Source of the DNA: DATJYV01 sp035499415
GTDB lineage: Bacteria; Bacteroidota; Ignavibacteria; UBA10030
Reading direction: 5' to 3'
DNA: 46,471 bases
Assembly: GCA_035499415.1 (NCBI GenBank)
Contig: DATJYV010000180.1
Coordinates: forward strand, 1 to 46,471
Below the pieces are notes generated by a model that searched no databases, had not been told where the DNA came from, and was given only the letters and a program-made list of their open reading frames with translations. Each line of letters begins with the position of its first letter. Position 1 is the first letter of the stretch. Positions 34,986 through 42,816 of the stretch are shown piece by piece. The translations under genes and the position numbers were made by a program.

Positions 34986-35777
34986 CTACCGGTTGAGCGT
35001 GGCTTCCGTAATGAGCGTGTTCCGGACAACCGAACCACGCCGTCCCAGCGACCCGATGTCCTTCCCGTTCAAAACGAACGTCGCTCCCCCGGCATTTCCC
35101 ATCGTCACGCTGAACCGTTCCTTCGCCATCCACGTCCGCTTCCGGTGCGGAGGAAAAAGATACTCCTCCGTCTTTTTCCCGTCGATCAGAATGCTCATCC
35201 AGACGGAATCGCTTGTCGCCATCTCCAGTCGCAGACTGTCAACCCGTACGGGAATCGGCTTGACGGTGTCGGTTTGGGTCGTCTCAGGTTTGAATGTCGT
35301 CGCTTCCGTTTCTTTTACGACGTTGTCGAACGGAATCTCCTGCGCTGTGCGCTGAGAACCGGTGGACGAGTTGGAATTGATGAGCAGAAAGGTGATGACG
35401 ATTGCGCCGGCGAAAAGTGCGACGAGGACGAGTGTGCGCTGAAGTTGCCCCGGACTGAGGAACGGAGAGCCCGGCTTCGGCATGCTGCCGGCGGAAGGTT
35501 CGGCCGATGAGTGTCCGTCCTGAACTCCTCTTGACTCCCCGGGAGTCAGCGCCTCATCGTACATCTTCATGACATCGCCCGCCTTCATGCCCACGGCCTC
35601 CGCATACTCGCGGAGAAACGCGCGAACGTAGGTTTGCGGCAGGATGGCAAACTTTCCCTGCTCCATCGCCTCGAGGAATTTCACATTGATGCGCGTTTCC
35701 GCGGCGATGTCGTGCAGCGATATCTGCTTTTCCTGCCGTCGCTTGTGGAGCTCCTCGCCGAGCGTTTCGAGAGTCAT
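34986..35777 (-). CDS. RodZ-like membrane protein: N-terminal HTH, one membrane helix, DUF4115
   Basis: Cytoskeletal or cell-shape protein of the RodZ type. Residues about 1-75 form a Cro/CI-type helix-turn-helix (LGEELHKRRQEKQISLHDIA, INVKFLEAMEQGKFAILP), followed by a Ser/Pro-rich linker, one membrane segment at about 114-134 (TLVLVALFAGAIVITFLLI), a variable periplasmic region, and a C-terminal DUF4115-type beta domain (SVWMSILIDGKKTEEYLFPP). RodZ links MreB to the membrane in rods. The first five residues are clear and the start ATG follows CAGGT by 9 nt. It is the first gene of a run leading into ligA. Confidence 0.88.
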   Translation of the reverse strand: MTLETLGEELHKRRQEKQISLHDIAAETRINVKFLEAMEQGKFAILPQTYVRAFLREYAEAVGMKAGDVMKMYDEALTPGESRGVQDGHSSAEPSAGSMPKPGSPFLSPGQLQRTLVLVALFAGAIVITFLLINSNSSTGSQRTAQEIPFDNVVKETEATTFKPETTQTDTVKPIPVRVDSLRLEMATSDSVWMSILIDGKKTEEYLFPPHRKRTWMAKERFSVTMGNAGGATFVLNGKDIGSLGRRGSVVRNTLITEATLNR

Positions 35778-35813
35778 GTTGTGAGACCTGAGGATGCGGC
35801 GGTGTGGAAGGGC

Positions 35814-35842
35814 ATGGTAGCACTAATTTGAGCGAGTTTCAA
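35814..35842 (-). promoter_or_regulatory. Sigma70-like promoter candidate of the rodZ-ligA run
   Basis: On the minus strand TTGAAA (35842-35837), a 17-nt spacer and TACCAT (35819-35814). It lies 37 nt upstream of the RodZ-like ATG, in the 92-nt gap after the hybrid kinase gene. The -35 box matches five of six positions; the -10 box is weak. Confidence 0.35.
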
Positions 35843-35869
35843 GAAATGAGCGGCGCCGGGCATCGGGGT

Positions 35870-38110
35870 CTACGTGTGCTCGTAGGTCTGAGCTTTCTCA
35901 AAAACGACGCGAAGCGTTTTCGACAATTCCTCGAGCTGGTACGGCTTCTGGAGAAAGCCGTCAACCATGTCGCGGAGGGGTGAAGTTTCGACTGTCCGGT
36001 TGCTGTAGCCGGTGGAGATGACAACGTGAACCTGCGGGTCGATCTCTCTCAATTTGAAAAACGTTTCTTTGCCCCCCATCGTCGGCATGTTCATGTCGAG
36101 GACAACAAGGTCAAACGGTTTCTTCTTGTACCGCGTGATCGCCTTTTTCCCGCTGTTCACGATTTCCACGCGATAGCCAAGACTCTGCAGCATTCCTCCG
36201 ATGACCTCGCTCACATCCGGCTCGTCGTCGACGACGAGAATGTTCTCGCCTCCACGGGAGAGTCGGGCAGGCTTCGCGCTGCGTCGTGCGGTCTCGGTTC
36301 CTGCGAGGAGCGGAAAGTAGAGCCAAAACTGAGAGCCGCGCCCCGGCTCGCTCTCGACGGTGATGAAGCCGTTGTGCGAGTTTACCACACCGTAGACCAC
36401 CGAGAGACCGAGGCCCGTCCCTTTTCCCTGATCCTTCGTCGTAAAAAACGGCTCAAAAATGTGCTGTTGTGTCCTCTTGTCCATTCCGACACCGGTGTCT
36501 CCGATCATGACGGCAACATACTCGCCGGATCGGGTTTCCCCGGCGGTAACGGAAGATTGGGAGTCGAAATTGACTTTGGATGATTGGATGGAAATCGTTC
36601 CGCCTTCCGGCATGGCGTCGCGCGCATTGATCAGCAGGTTCAAGAGGGCCTGCTGGACCTGGCCGTCGTCGCCGCTGATGAGGCAGATTTCCTGCGTAAG
36701 CGCCTTGCGGATCGAAATCGTCTTGTCGACGCTTCGTTCGAAAAGATGGAGCGTCTCCTCAATAATGTCATTCACCATGATGGGCCGGAACTGCACGGTC
36801 CCCTTGCGGGCGAACGTGAGGAGCTGCCGTGTGAGGCCGGCGCCGCGTTTCGCCGCCGTCTCGATGATCTCAACGAACCGGTACCATTTATCATCATGCT
36901 TCATCTTGCGCATCATGATGGCAGTCGATCCCAGGATCGAGGTCAGGATATTGTTGAAATCGTGAGCGACGCCGCCTGCGAGGTTGCCGATGCTGTCGAT
37001 GCGTTGAGCGTGGACGATTTTTGCTTCGAGCTTCTTTTTCTCGGTGATGTCCCTCGCCACGGAGCGCATGAGAATCGGCTTGCCCGCCTCGTCATAGATG
37101 ATGGACGTGTTCACGCTCACGTCGATCAGCTCGCCGTTGCTGCGGACCATTTGCTCTTCGAGGCCCTTGACCTCTTCGCTGCGCTCGAAGATCCGCCGCA
37201 ACAGCCGGCGCGCCTCGTCGTGGTAATCGGGAGGATACACCTTCAGGACGGGCTGACCGACAAGCTCGTCTTTGCGGTACCCAAGACGGCTCGCCTCTGT
37301 CTGGTTGCAGCTCACGATCATCCCGTCCGTGTTGACGATGTGGTACATATCCGGAGAGTGCTCGAAAAGATCCATGTAGCGCTCTTCCGATTTCCTGAGC
37401 CGGTCGAAGAGTGCGGCATTTTCCATCGCCACGCCGATCTGGTTCGCAAACGAGACGATCAGGTCGACCTGCTTGTTGGAGAAGACGTCGCGGATTCTGC
37501 TTGCGGCGACGATGACGCCGAAGAATTGGTCCTTCATCGTGATGGGGATGGAAGCCCACGCCTCAATGGAGCCGTACGGCCAGGGTTGCATCTTCCGGAG
37601 CCGGCCCGACGCCGGCTTCTTCACGATCCGCGGTGAGCGGATCCATGCCGTCCCTTCATCTGTTGTCCGGAGCGCCGGGTCGATGATCGTTGTCTCGAGC
37701 TCCTCCGTGCCGCGGGTTGCGACGGGGACAAGCTTCGAACCTTCCACTTTATAGATCCACGCGTATTCGACGTCGACGAGTCGCTTGATTTCCTGGAGGA
37801 CGTTTTGGAAGAGGAACGGGATGTCGACGGCGCGATTGACGGCTTCGGCGACGGCGTTGAGGGCGAGAAGTTCCTGGCGCTGTTCTTCGAGCTGGCGGCC
37901 GTACTTGAGGGTGAAAAAAACGATGATAAAACCGAAAACGCCGACGGTGAGCACGCTGCCGAAGAGAAGCCACTCGAGTGTATGCCCGCTCGTCAGGCGA
38001 ACGGTGACGATCGTGACGAGGGCAACGACGACGGCTGTGGAGGCGACAACCTGGGCCTGCTCGACCGGCCCGAGTGACGAGCGGAACTTTCTGAGACTAC
38101 GAAGGTTCAT
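35870..38110 (-). CDS. Hybrid sensor histidine kinase (TM-GAF-PAS-HisKA-HATPase-REC)
   Basis: Membrane-bound hybrid kinase of 746 residues. Two membrane segments (about 21-40 and 46-69) are followed by a GAF domain (about 90-235, with RTTDEGTAWIRSPRIVKK), a PAS domain (about 243-360, SPDMYHIVNTDGMIVSCNQ, then RSVARDITEKKKLE), HisKA with phospho-acceptor H383 (GGVAHDFNNILTSI), HATPase (NLLINARDAM, GDTGVGMD, GTGLGLSVVYGVV) and a C-terminal receiver (about 622-740) with D672, T700 and K722. There is no effector domain. It is 45 nt downstream of the CheY-like gene. The signal sensed is unknown; GAF plus PAS suggests a small ligand or redox cue. Confidence 0.95.
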   Translation of the reverse strand: MNLRSLRKFRSSLGPVEQAQVVASTAVVVALVTIVTVRLTSGHTLEWLLFGSVLTVGVFGFIIVFFTLKYGRQLEEQRQELLALNAVAEAVNRAVDIPFLFQNVLQEIKRLVDVEYAWIYKVEGSKLVPVATRGTEELETTIIDPALRTTDEGTAWIRSPRIVKKPASGRLRKMQPWPYGSIEAWASIPITMKDQFFGVIVAASRIRDVFSNKQVDLIVSFANQIGVAMENAALFDRLRKSEERYMDLFEHSPDMYHIVNTDGMIVSCNQTEASRLGYRKDELVGQPVLKVYPPDYHDEARRLLRRIFERSEEVKGLEEQMVRSNGELIDVSVNTSIIYDEAGKPILMRSVARDITEKKKLEAKIVHAQRIDSIGNLAGGVAHDFNNILTSILGSTAIMMRKMKHDDKWYRFVEIIETAAKRGAGLTRQLLTFARKGTVQFRPIMVNDIIEETLHLFERSVDKTISIRKALTQEICLISGDDGQVQQALLNLLINARDAMPEGGTISIQSSKVNFDSQSSVTAGETRSGEYVAVMIGDTGVGMDKRTQQHIFEPFFTTKDQGKGTGLGLSVVYGVVNSHNGFITVESEPGRGSQFWLYFPLLAGTETARRSAKPARLSRGGENILVVDDEPDVSEVIGGMLQSLGYRVEIVNSGKKAITRYKKKPFDLVVLDMNMPTMGGKETFFKLREIDPQVHVVISTGYSNRTVETSPLRDMVDGFLQKPYQLEELSKTLRVVFEKAQTYEHT

Positions 38111-38155
38111 GCGACCGCCTCCAATCCGCGCCGGAGTCCAAGGGTTGCCGAACCT

Positions 38156-38533
38156 CTACGGGAGGAGCCGGGAGATCACCGTCCCCACTTCTTCCTGGTT
38201 GAACGGCTTGACGATGAATTCCGCCGCACCGAGATCCCGGGCAACCTTCTTCGCGTCATAATCGTCGATGGCGGAAAAGAAAACGACGGGGGTCGAAGAC
38301 AGTTTTGGAATTCTTTTCTTGATCGTGTCGAGGAGGTCGAACCCGTTCATGTCCGGCATTCGGACGTCGCTCAGGATGAGGTCGGGAGTAAATCGGGTGA
38401 GGGTTTTCAGAGCTTCCGTACCGCTGTCGGCGGTCCGGACGTCGTAGCCGCTATGCTTCAGAAAGTGTGTGAGGACGTTGCGCCACGCCGGCTCGTCGTC
38501 GATGATCAGGATGTGTTTTCTTTTCTTTTTCAC
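38156..38533 (-). CDS. Single-domain response regulator (CheY-like)
   Basis: Receiver domain only, 125 residues. The acidic pocket D12-D13 (IIDDEPAW), phospho-acceptor D56 (LILSDVRMPDMNGFDLL), switch residue S87 (VVFFSAIDD) and K109 (FIVKPF) are all intact. No DNA-binding or enzymatic output follows. It stands between the hybrid kinase and the propeller kinase on the same strand, so it may act as a phosphorelay shuttle between them or regulate a protein partner. No Hpt domain protein was found in the window. Confidence 0.94.
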   Translation of the reverse strand: MKKKRKHILIIDDEPAWRNVLTHFLKHSGYDVRTADSGTEALKTLTRFTPDLILSDVRMPDMNGFDLLDTIKKRIPKLSSTPVVFFSAIDDYDAKKVARDLGAAEFIVKPFNQEEVGTVISRLLP

Positions 38534-38581
38534 GGAAGTTCATCGAAACCTCCGTTAAGATACTAACCCTGACGGCCGGAA

Positions 38582-41500
38582 TCAAGTTGGAGCGTGTTGT
38601 CGGTCACCCAGGGGAAGCTCGATGATGAAGGTGGTACCCCCCGCTTCGACGTTTTCCGCCCGCACGCTCCCGTGATGAAGTTCGACGAGCTGTTTAACGA
38701 TTGCGAGGCCGAGGCCGGTGGATGGCTCGCCGGCGGTCGGGCGCGATGACAATTTTGCGAATCGCTGGAAGAGGAGTTGTCTCTCCTCGATCGGAAGGCC
38801 GGGTCCTTCGTCCCGCACCGAGAATTCGACGGACCTGGCGAGACGACGAACTTCCACCCAGATCGTCTTTCCCGGGTCGGAGAACTTCATCGCGTTGCTG
38901 AGAAGATTGTCCATCGCTTCACTCAATCGTCCGGCGTCCGCTTCGACGATGCAACTTCCCGGCGGCTCAAGATGCGATTCGATTTTCTGGTGCTTTTGGC
39001 GTGCATAGATCCGGTTGAAGTCCACCACGGAAGAAGTCAAAGCGCAAAGGTCGACCGGTTTGAGCGTGAGGTTGATTGTGCCGCTTTCGAGCGCGGCGGA
39101 TTCGAGCAAGGTGTTGATGAGCTCGATCGCGTTTTGAGAAAGGCGGTTGATGATGTCGGCTTTCTCAAACGTTTCGGGAAGGGATGAAACCTCCTCCAGG
39201 AGCAGCTGGACGAATCCGCGGATGGAGATAAGCGGACTCTTCAGGTCGTGCGCCACAACGCTCAGCAGCGTCGACTTGAACGTGTTCGCCTCCTGCGCGA
39301 TTGCCGACTGGCGTTGAAGGTCCATCGTCCGTTCGTGAACGAGGGTACGCAGGCGCTCGGCGTTTTGCTTCAGCTGGCGGACCCGCAGTTCGTAGAGGCC
39401 GTAACCGAGGAGCGCGAGAAGAACCGCCGATACCGCGAGGAAGGAACGCGTCTCGTAGAAGAACGGCTGGACCACGAATTCGGCCGAAGCGCGGGGAGCA
39501 GAGGAGAGACCATCGGCGTTTTCCGTGGTGACCACGAACGTGTAACTGCCGGGAGGAGGGTTTGTATAGAAGGCGATGCGCCTCGAACCTGATTCCACCC
39601 ATTTCGCATCCAGCCCGACCGCACGGTATCGGAAGCGAACCCGGTCTGGAGCCACAAAGGTGGGGGCGGTGTATCGAACTTCGATCCGGTCCGTCCCCGG
39701 CTTCAGCATCATTCGACCGTTTTCGACCGTTCCACCCGCATCACCCCATATGCTTTCGATGATCACCCGCGGAGCGTCGTCGATGTGGACGAGGCGCTCG
39801 GGATTCACGACAACGACCCCCTTGATCGTCGGGAACCAGAGTTTCCCGTCTGCGGACTCCCAGCCCGCTGGCTGGCCGGCGTTGCACTCCTGGCTTCGCA
39901 TCCCATCTTCCTTTCCGTAGACCGTGGAGTGTACGGCCGGGATCCTTCCGTCTGCACAATCACACAACTCCTGCCGCGGAACCGAAAAAATTCCCTTATT
40001 GCAGCTCATCCAGAAGCGCCCGTTTCCATCGGGAACGATGGCGAGGATGACGTCGTCGTACAATCCTTTGCTCGTCGTGATCGGCACGAAAGATCCCCGT
40101 TCCAGCCGGTTGACCCCGCCGCCGTCCGTTCCCACCCAAAGAACGCCGGCCGAGTCTTCTCTGATGCACCGTACATCGTCCGACGACAGGCCGTTCCTTG
40201 AATCGAACGTCGTAAACCGACCGTTTGAATAGCGCGAGAGTCCTCCACCGAACGTCCCGATCCAGAGATCACCGTGAGAGTCGACCGTCATCGACCTGAT
40301 GAAATTATTCGGGAGGCCGTCCTGCATCCGGTAGACTCTCCATCTTCCGTGAGAGAGCTCGTTGAGTCCATTGCGCGTTCCGACCCACAGGTCGCCCCAG
40401 CGGTCCTGGACGATGCTCCGCACAAAGTTGTCAGATAAGCCGTCCGCCTGAGTTATGAAACGGAGAAGGCCCCGATGAACATGTCCGAGGCCGGCGCCGA
40501 ATGTCCCGAGCCAGAGGTCTCCGTCCGGCGCTTCAAAGATGGCGTAGACACCTTCTCGCAGCGCTTTTCCTTGAACCCGATACGGCCGGGCAATTCCATT
40601 CCGGATCTCGTCCATCCCTCCATTCTCAGTCCCGACCAATATCGCGCCCGAGCCGCTCTGGCGGACGCAGTAGGCAAAGTCGTCGCTTAATCCCTCGGGG
40701 GGCCCGATCGTTTTGAACGACCCCTCAAAAAACCGGTTGAGTCCGCCGGCAAACGTGCCCACCCATATGCTTCCTTCCCGATCCTCCAAAAAAGAGTAAA
40801 CCGTTTTTCGAGAGATACCGTCATCGGTCGTGTAGGACTTAAAAGTGTACGGGGGATGGTCGTGCGTGAGGAGAGTGAGACTCTCCGAGGTGCAAAACCA
40901 TATCGACCCACGGCGGTCGCGGACGACCCGGTAGACGATGGGACCCGTCGTGTTTGGGCCGGGCGGGATCGGCGTAAATCTCCCGCGCGAATAGACGGCG
41001 ACGCCTCGATCTTCCGTGGCGATCCAGACGGCTCCCGACGTATCCGCGGCGAGGGAAAAAATGAAATTGCTCGCAAGGCCGTCGCGCGCGGAATAAGACC
41101 GCACCAGACCGTCATCGATACAGCGAAGGCCGTCTCCGTCGGTACCGATCCACAGGCGCCGGTCCGAATCTTCGCAGATTGCCCGTACCACGTCGTCCCG
41201 AAATACGCCCTGCTGGGAAAACGGTTGGATCGTTCCGTCCCGGATCTGGTTCAACCCCCGGTTCGTGCCGGCCCAGATCGTTCCGTTCCGGTCCTCGTAG
41301 AGTGAACGGACGATATCGTCGCTTAGCCCGTCGGCAGTCGAGAACCGTGTCCATCGCCCGTCCTTCAGGCGGAGGAGGCCTGAATTCGTGCCCGCCCACA
41401 GCGCGTGGTCGCGGCTTTCGAGCAGGACCCAGATGTCGTTGTTTCTGATCTCAGGCGTCGTTCGCTTGTCGAAGATTACAAATTCAGCCCCGTCGAATCG

Positions 41501-41746
41501 TGCGATTCCTTCCTGCGTTGCCAGCCAGAGATATCCGTCCTCCGTCTGGACGATGTCGTAGACTGCATTCTGGGGCAGCCCATTGTCGGTCGTCCATACT
41601 TCGTGGATTGAATGGGCGAGGTCGGGAGGGGCGATGCGCTGCAGCGGGGGCTGTGCTGTCGCCTGAGGGCCCAGCAGGCCGGCGGCGAGTACAACCGAAG
41701 CCGGCCGAATCGCGCGTCGCACGACGAGGGTGAAATACTTTTTCAC
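38582..41746 (-). CDS. Two-component propeller sensor histidine kinase
   Basis: Exported-sensor kinase of 1054 residues. A signal peptide (about 1-32, ending PQATAQ) leads into about a dozen propeller repeats of the type LWxGTxxGL (for example LWLATQEGIARFDG, IWAGTNRGLNQIRDG, LWIGTFGGGLSRYSNG), then a Y_Y_Y domain (RYRAVGLDAKWVESG), a membrane helix (about 769-787), HisKA with H833 (VVAHDLKSPLISI), and HATPase (NLLSNAMKFS, DEGPGLP, STGLGLAIVKQL). Unlike Bacteroides HTCS regulators it lacks the receiver and AraC domains. I chose the GTG at 41746 because it begins the signal peptide (VKKYFTL); the upstream frame has no such feature. It is divergent from the RecA-like module. Confidence 0.93.
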   Translation of the reverse strand: MKKYFTLVVRRAIRPASVVLAAGLLGPQATAQPPLQRIAPPDLAHSIHEVWTTDNGLPQNAVYDIVQTEDGYLWLATQEGIARFDGAEFVIFDKRTTPEIRNNDIWVLLESRDHALWAGTNSGLLRLKDGRWTRFSTADGLSDDIVRSLYEDRNGTIWAGTNRGLNQIRDGTIQPFSQQGVFRDDVVRAICEDSDRRLWIGTDGDGLRCIDDGLVRSYSARDGLASNFIFSLAADTSGAVWIATEDRGVAVYSRGRFTPIPPGPNTTGPIVYRVVRDRRGSIWFCTSESLTLLTHDHPPYTFKSYTTDDGISRKTVYSFLEDREGSIWVGTFAGGLNRFFEGSFKTIGPPEGLSDDFAYCVRQSGSGAILVGTENGGMDEIRNGIARPYRVQGKALREGVYAIFEAPDGDLWLGTFGAGLGHVHRGLLRFITQADGLSDNFVRSIVQDRWGDLWVGTRNGLNELSHGRWRVYRMQDGLPNNFIRSMTVDSHGDLWIGTFGGGLSRYSNGRFTTFDSRNGLSSDDVRCIREDSAGVLWVGTDGGGVNRLERGSFVPITTSKGLYDDVILAIVPDGNGRFWMSCNKGIFSVPRQELCDCADGRIPAVHSTVYGKEDGMRSQECNAGQPAGWESADGKLWFPTIKGVVVVNPERLVHIDDAPRVIIESIWGDAGGTVENGRMMLKPGTDRIEVRYTAPTFVAPDRVRFRYRAVGLDAKWVESGSRRIAFYTNPPPGSYTFVVTTENADGLSSAPRASAEFVVQPFFYETRSFLAVSAVLLALLGYGLYELRVRQLKQNAERLRTLVHERTMDLQRQSAIAQEANTFKSTLLSVVAHDLKSPLISIRGFVQLLLEEVSSLPETFEKADIINRLSQNAIELINTLLESAALESGTINLTLKPVDLCALTSSVVDFNRIYARQKHQKIESHLEPPGSCIVEADAGRLSEAMDNLLSNAMKFSDPGKTIWVEVRRLARSVEFSVRDEGPGLPIEERQLLFQRFAKLSSRPTAGEPSTGLGLAIVKQLVELHHGSVRAENVEAGGTTFIIELPLGDRQHAPT

Positions 41747-41823
41747 GGAAGCGTGAACATTTTCGTGATGAAAGTAGCCAACGGGGAAAGGAAAAGCAAG
41801 AAACGGCGGCCGTGACGACGAAC

Positions 41824-41835
41824 GACAATTTTGTC
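41824..41835. promoter_or_regulatory. Operator-like palindrome 1 (GACA-N4-TGTC)
   Basis: GACAATTTTGTC, with arms GACAA/TTGTC. Its centre (41829.5) is 31 bp, close to three helical turns, from that of the second palindrome. It lies upstream of the -35 box of the RecA-like gene. Confidence 0.5.
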
Positions 41836-41844
41836 TTTTTTCCC

Positions 41845-41873
41845 TTGACACAACGACATATTTGTCGTATTGT
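41845..41873 (+). promoter_or_regulatory. Promoter of the RecA-like module, close to leaderless
   Basis: TTGACA (41845-41850), a 17-nt spacer and TATTGT (41868-41873) give a good sigma70-type promoter. The ATG is at 41879, so transcription would start within a few bases of the start codon, and there is no Shine-Dalgarno sequence. A Bacteroidota-type reading is also possible (TTTG at 41830-41833, CATATTTG at 41857-41864, seven of eight matching the -7 box but with a long 23-nt spacer); this would leave a leader of only about 10 nt. Confidence 0.55.
41853..41868. promoter_or_regulatory. Operator-like palindrome 2 (GACA-N4-TGTC) between -35 and -10
   Basis: ACGACATATTTGTCGT: six-base perfect arms ACGACA/TGTCGT around TATT. 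It fills the spacer of the promoter, a typical site for a repressor that blocks RNA polymerase. Confidence 0.6.
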
Positions 41874-41878
41874 CCCGC

Positions 41879-42643
41879 ATGGGATTCCATCGCCAAACGG
41901 TTAACGGTGCGGGGGCGGCCGGAAATTCGCCGGCGTTGCTTGACGGGAACGCAGTTTCACGGCAGCTTGCACAGTCGTTCGTCCGCCCGCCCGGGAAGCT
42001 GCTTTTGCTGTACGGAGACGACCTCCTGTTCCGCCTCTCGTTGCTGATGGCGGCGCAGGCGATCGCGCACGGCGGCTCATGCGCCGTTGTCGACGGCGGC
42101 AATCATTTCGACGTGCATCTGCTGTCGCGATTTGCACGGGAACGGGGAATTGTGCCGGACGATTTTCTCAATCACATTTTTATCTCCCGTGGTTTTACCT
42201 GTTACCAGATGGAACAGGCGATCGTCAACCGCCTGCCGGCATTTCTTCGCCGCATTCATTCGACCACGGCGATGGTCTTCGGCCTGCTCGATACCTGCTA
42301 CGACGAGCAGGCGCCGCTGCGGGAAGTGCGGCAGATCGTCGGGCGCATCCTTGAGGCGCTCCGCCGGATGAAAGAGGACGGGATGTCCGTTCTCGTCGCG
42401 TGCACCGAATGGAATGTCCTGCCGGCGGAACGCAATGAGCTCTTCGAAAGTGTCCGGACTGCGATGGATCGGGTGTACCGGCTGGAGCGGAAAGAAAAGG
42501 ATCGTCCGAAACTGTTTCTGGAGAAAGGAGTGAACCCCCATGGGACGCACCGTACCGACCTTTACGAACATCATCGACAGCGAGTTGGCGAGCTGGTCGA
42601 AATACCGCCACGGCCTGCGCAAGGAAGACCAGGAATTGTTTGA
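41879..42643 (+). CDS. RecA/KaiC-fold protein lacking a canonical Walker A motif
   Basis: 254 residues. The order of segments matches a RecA-superfamily core: KLLLLYGDDLLFRLSLLMAA (strand, loop, helix) where Walker A should be, then GGSCAVVDGGNHFDVHLLSR, HIFISRGFTCYQMEQAI, a strand TTAMVFGLLDTCYDE at the Walker B position, and MSVLVACTEWNVLP. In active homologues the first loop reads GxxGxGKT; here it is YGDDLLFR, with no Lys or Thr/Ser, so nucleotide hydrolysis is doubtful. The exact role is unknown; relatives of this arrangement act in recombination or repair. The ATG at 41879 follows a promoter carrying two palindromes. The last 34 codons overlap the next gene in another frame. Confidence 0.7.
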   Translation: MGFHRQTVNGAGAAGNSPALLDGNAVSRQLAQSFVRPPGKLLLLYGDDLLFRLSLLMAAQAIAHGGSCAVVDGGNHFDVHLLSRFARERGIVPDDFLNHIFISRGFTCYQMEQAIVNRLPAFLRRIHSTTAMVFGLLDTCYDEQAPLREVRQIVGRILEALRRMKEDGMSVLVACTEWNVLPAERNELFESVRTAMDRVYRLERKEKDRPKLFLEKGVNPHGTHRTDLYEHHRQRVGELVEIPPRPAQGRPGIV

Positions 42644-42809
42644 TGACCTCTTCCGCGCGGCCAAGCAGCAGCTTGCGGCGAACTTCTACGCGATGCGCGT
42701 CATTCCTTTTGAGAGCATCATGATGTCGATCGCGGTGGAACAGCGGAAACTCATCCGCCGGTTACAGGATCGCATTCTCCGGCTGGAGGAGCAGGTCGCG
42801 CGCCAGTGA
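42540..42809 (+). CDS. Conserved small protein (89 aa) overlapping the RecA-like gene
   Basis: Small, charged, cytoplasmic protein that starts MGRTVPTFTNIIDSE and ends in a helical heptad-rich tail (QRKLIRRLQDRILRLEEQVA), probably a coiled coil. The centre is amphipathic (SKYRHGLRKEDQELFDDLF). I recall proteins of about 90 residues with the same MGRT(x)PT start in archaea and bacteria, but cannot name a characterised family. The start is well supported: AAAGGAG at 42524-42530, 9 nt before the ATG. It overlaps the RecA-like gene by 104 nt in a different frame, so the two are almost certainly co-expressed. It converges with the aminotransferase gene 7 nt further on. Confidence 0.75.
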   Translation: MGRTVPTFTNIIDSELASWSKYRHGLRKEDQELFDDLFRAAKQQLAANFYAMRVIPFESIMMSIAVEQRKLIRRLQDRILRLEEQVARQ

Positions 42810-42816
42810 CCGGGTC

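Noticed and set aside
33639..35510. 623-codon open frame on the plus strand opposite ligA and the RodZ-like gene
   Set aside because: It runs antisense across two clearly real genes and their junction, and has no domain; it is a GC-driven shadow frame.
41747..41896. 50-codon N-terminal extension of the propeller kinase
   Set aside because: It would cover the promoter and palindromes of the divergent gene and place the signal peptide internally; the GTG at 41746 starts the signal peptide directly.
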